Shown: one piece after another, positions 6,816-6,858 of the stretch
Layout of the letters: every line of letters begins with the position of its first letter
Numbering within the stretch: position 1 is the stretch's first letter
Origin: RGIG2206 sp045540915
GTDB taxonomy: Bacteria > Bacillota > Clostridia > Oscillospirales > Acutalibacteraceae
Direction: 5' to 3'
Assembly: GCA_045540915.1 (NCBI GenBank)
Contig: JAZQID010000058.1
Span: 1-6,858, forward strand
Length of the DNA: 6,858 nucleotides
The notes under the pieces: model-generated
Told to the model about the DNA's origin: nothing
What the model saw: the letters and a program-made list of their open reading frames with translations, nothing else
The model's database searches: none
Translations under genes and position numbers: made by a program

Positions 6816-6858
6816 AAGTCGGATCGTAGCCATGTCGTTCTGTGAGCCAAGGAGTTGG
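6816..6858. other. Sequencing adapter (DNBSEQ/MGI type) left on the contig end
   Basis: From 6816 to 6857 the plus strand, beginning AAGTCGGATCGTAGCC and ending GCCAAGGAGTTG, matches base for base, from memory, the 42-base MGI/BGI-SEQ read-2 adapter; one more G follows. The pnp reading frame is good up to 6813, and PNPase similarity ends exactly where the adapter begins. These bases are not part of the genome and should be trimmed. Confidence 0.93.

Noticed and set aside
6814..6816. Apparent premature stop (TAG) in pnp, suggesting a pseudogene
   Set aside because: Its first base on the minus strand comes from the adapter; with the adapter removed the codon is incomplete (NAG) and the gene simply runs off the contig.

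Overview
The window looks like a stretch of chromosome from an anaerobic gut-type Firmicute, most likely class Clostridia. The evidence is a short Aquifex-type aconitase paired with a eukaryotic-type NADP isocitrate dehydrogenase, strong AGGGGG/AAGGAG ribosome sites, SigA-like promoters with 17-bp spacers, and the protein sequences of PurM, pyruvate kinase and PNPase. It is probably a whole short-read, metagenome-style contig: its last 42-43 bases match a DNBSEQ (MGI/BGI) sequencing adapter, and its left end carries a suspicious gene join.

Layout, left to right. (1) Positions 1-1295, plus strand: one open frame that starts as the C-terminal tail of PurM and changes, around 165-180, into a pyruvate kinase lacking about its first 97-100 residues. 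(2) 1296-1414: a promoter region. (3) 1415-4579: a two-gene operon, aconitase then NADP-isocitrate dehydrogenase, 12 bases apart, ended by a perfect 20-bp stem hairpin. (4) 4582-5415: an AT-rich islet on the minus strand with its own promoter and two small genes of unknown function, a four-helix membrane protein and an 86-residue protein whose last codons lie inside the shared terminator. (5) 5416-6815, minus strand: the C-terminal two thirds of polynucleotide phosphorylase, closed by its own terminator and cut off by the contig end. (6) 6816-6858: adapter, not genome.

Aconitase and isocitrate dehydrogenase catalyse citrate to isocitrate to 2-oxoglutarate with NADPH production. In fermentative Clostridia this oxidative branch mainly supplies 2-oxoglutarate for glutamate synthesis; that role is inferred from family knowledge. 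PurM, pyruvate kinase and PNPase are housekeeping genes with no evident functional link to the operon.

I see no CRISPR array, tRNA, rRNA, insertion sequence, phage gene or recognisable defence system, and I do not think the window holds a new multi-gene system. Most worth a second look are the adapter tail (which creates a false stop codon in pnp), the PurM-pyruvate kinase join, and the small gene that runs through a terminator so that terminated transcripts would lack a stop codon.
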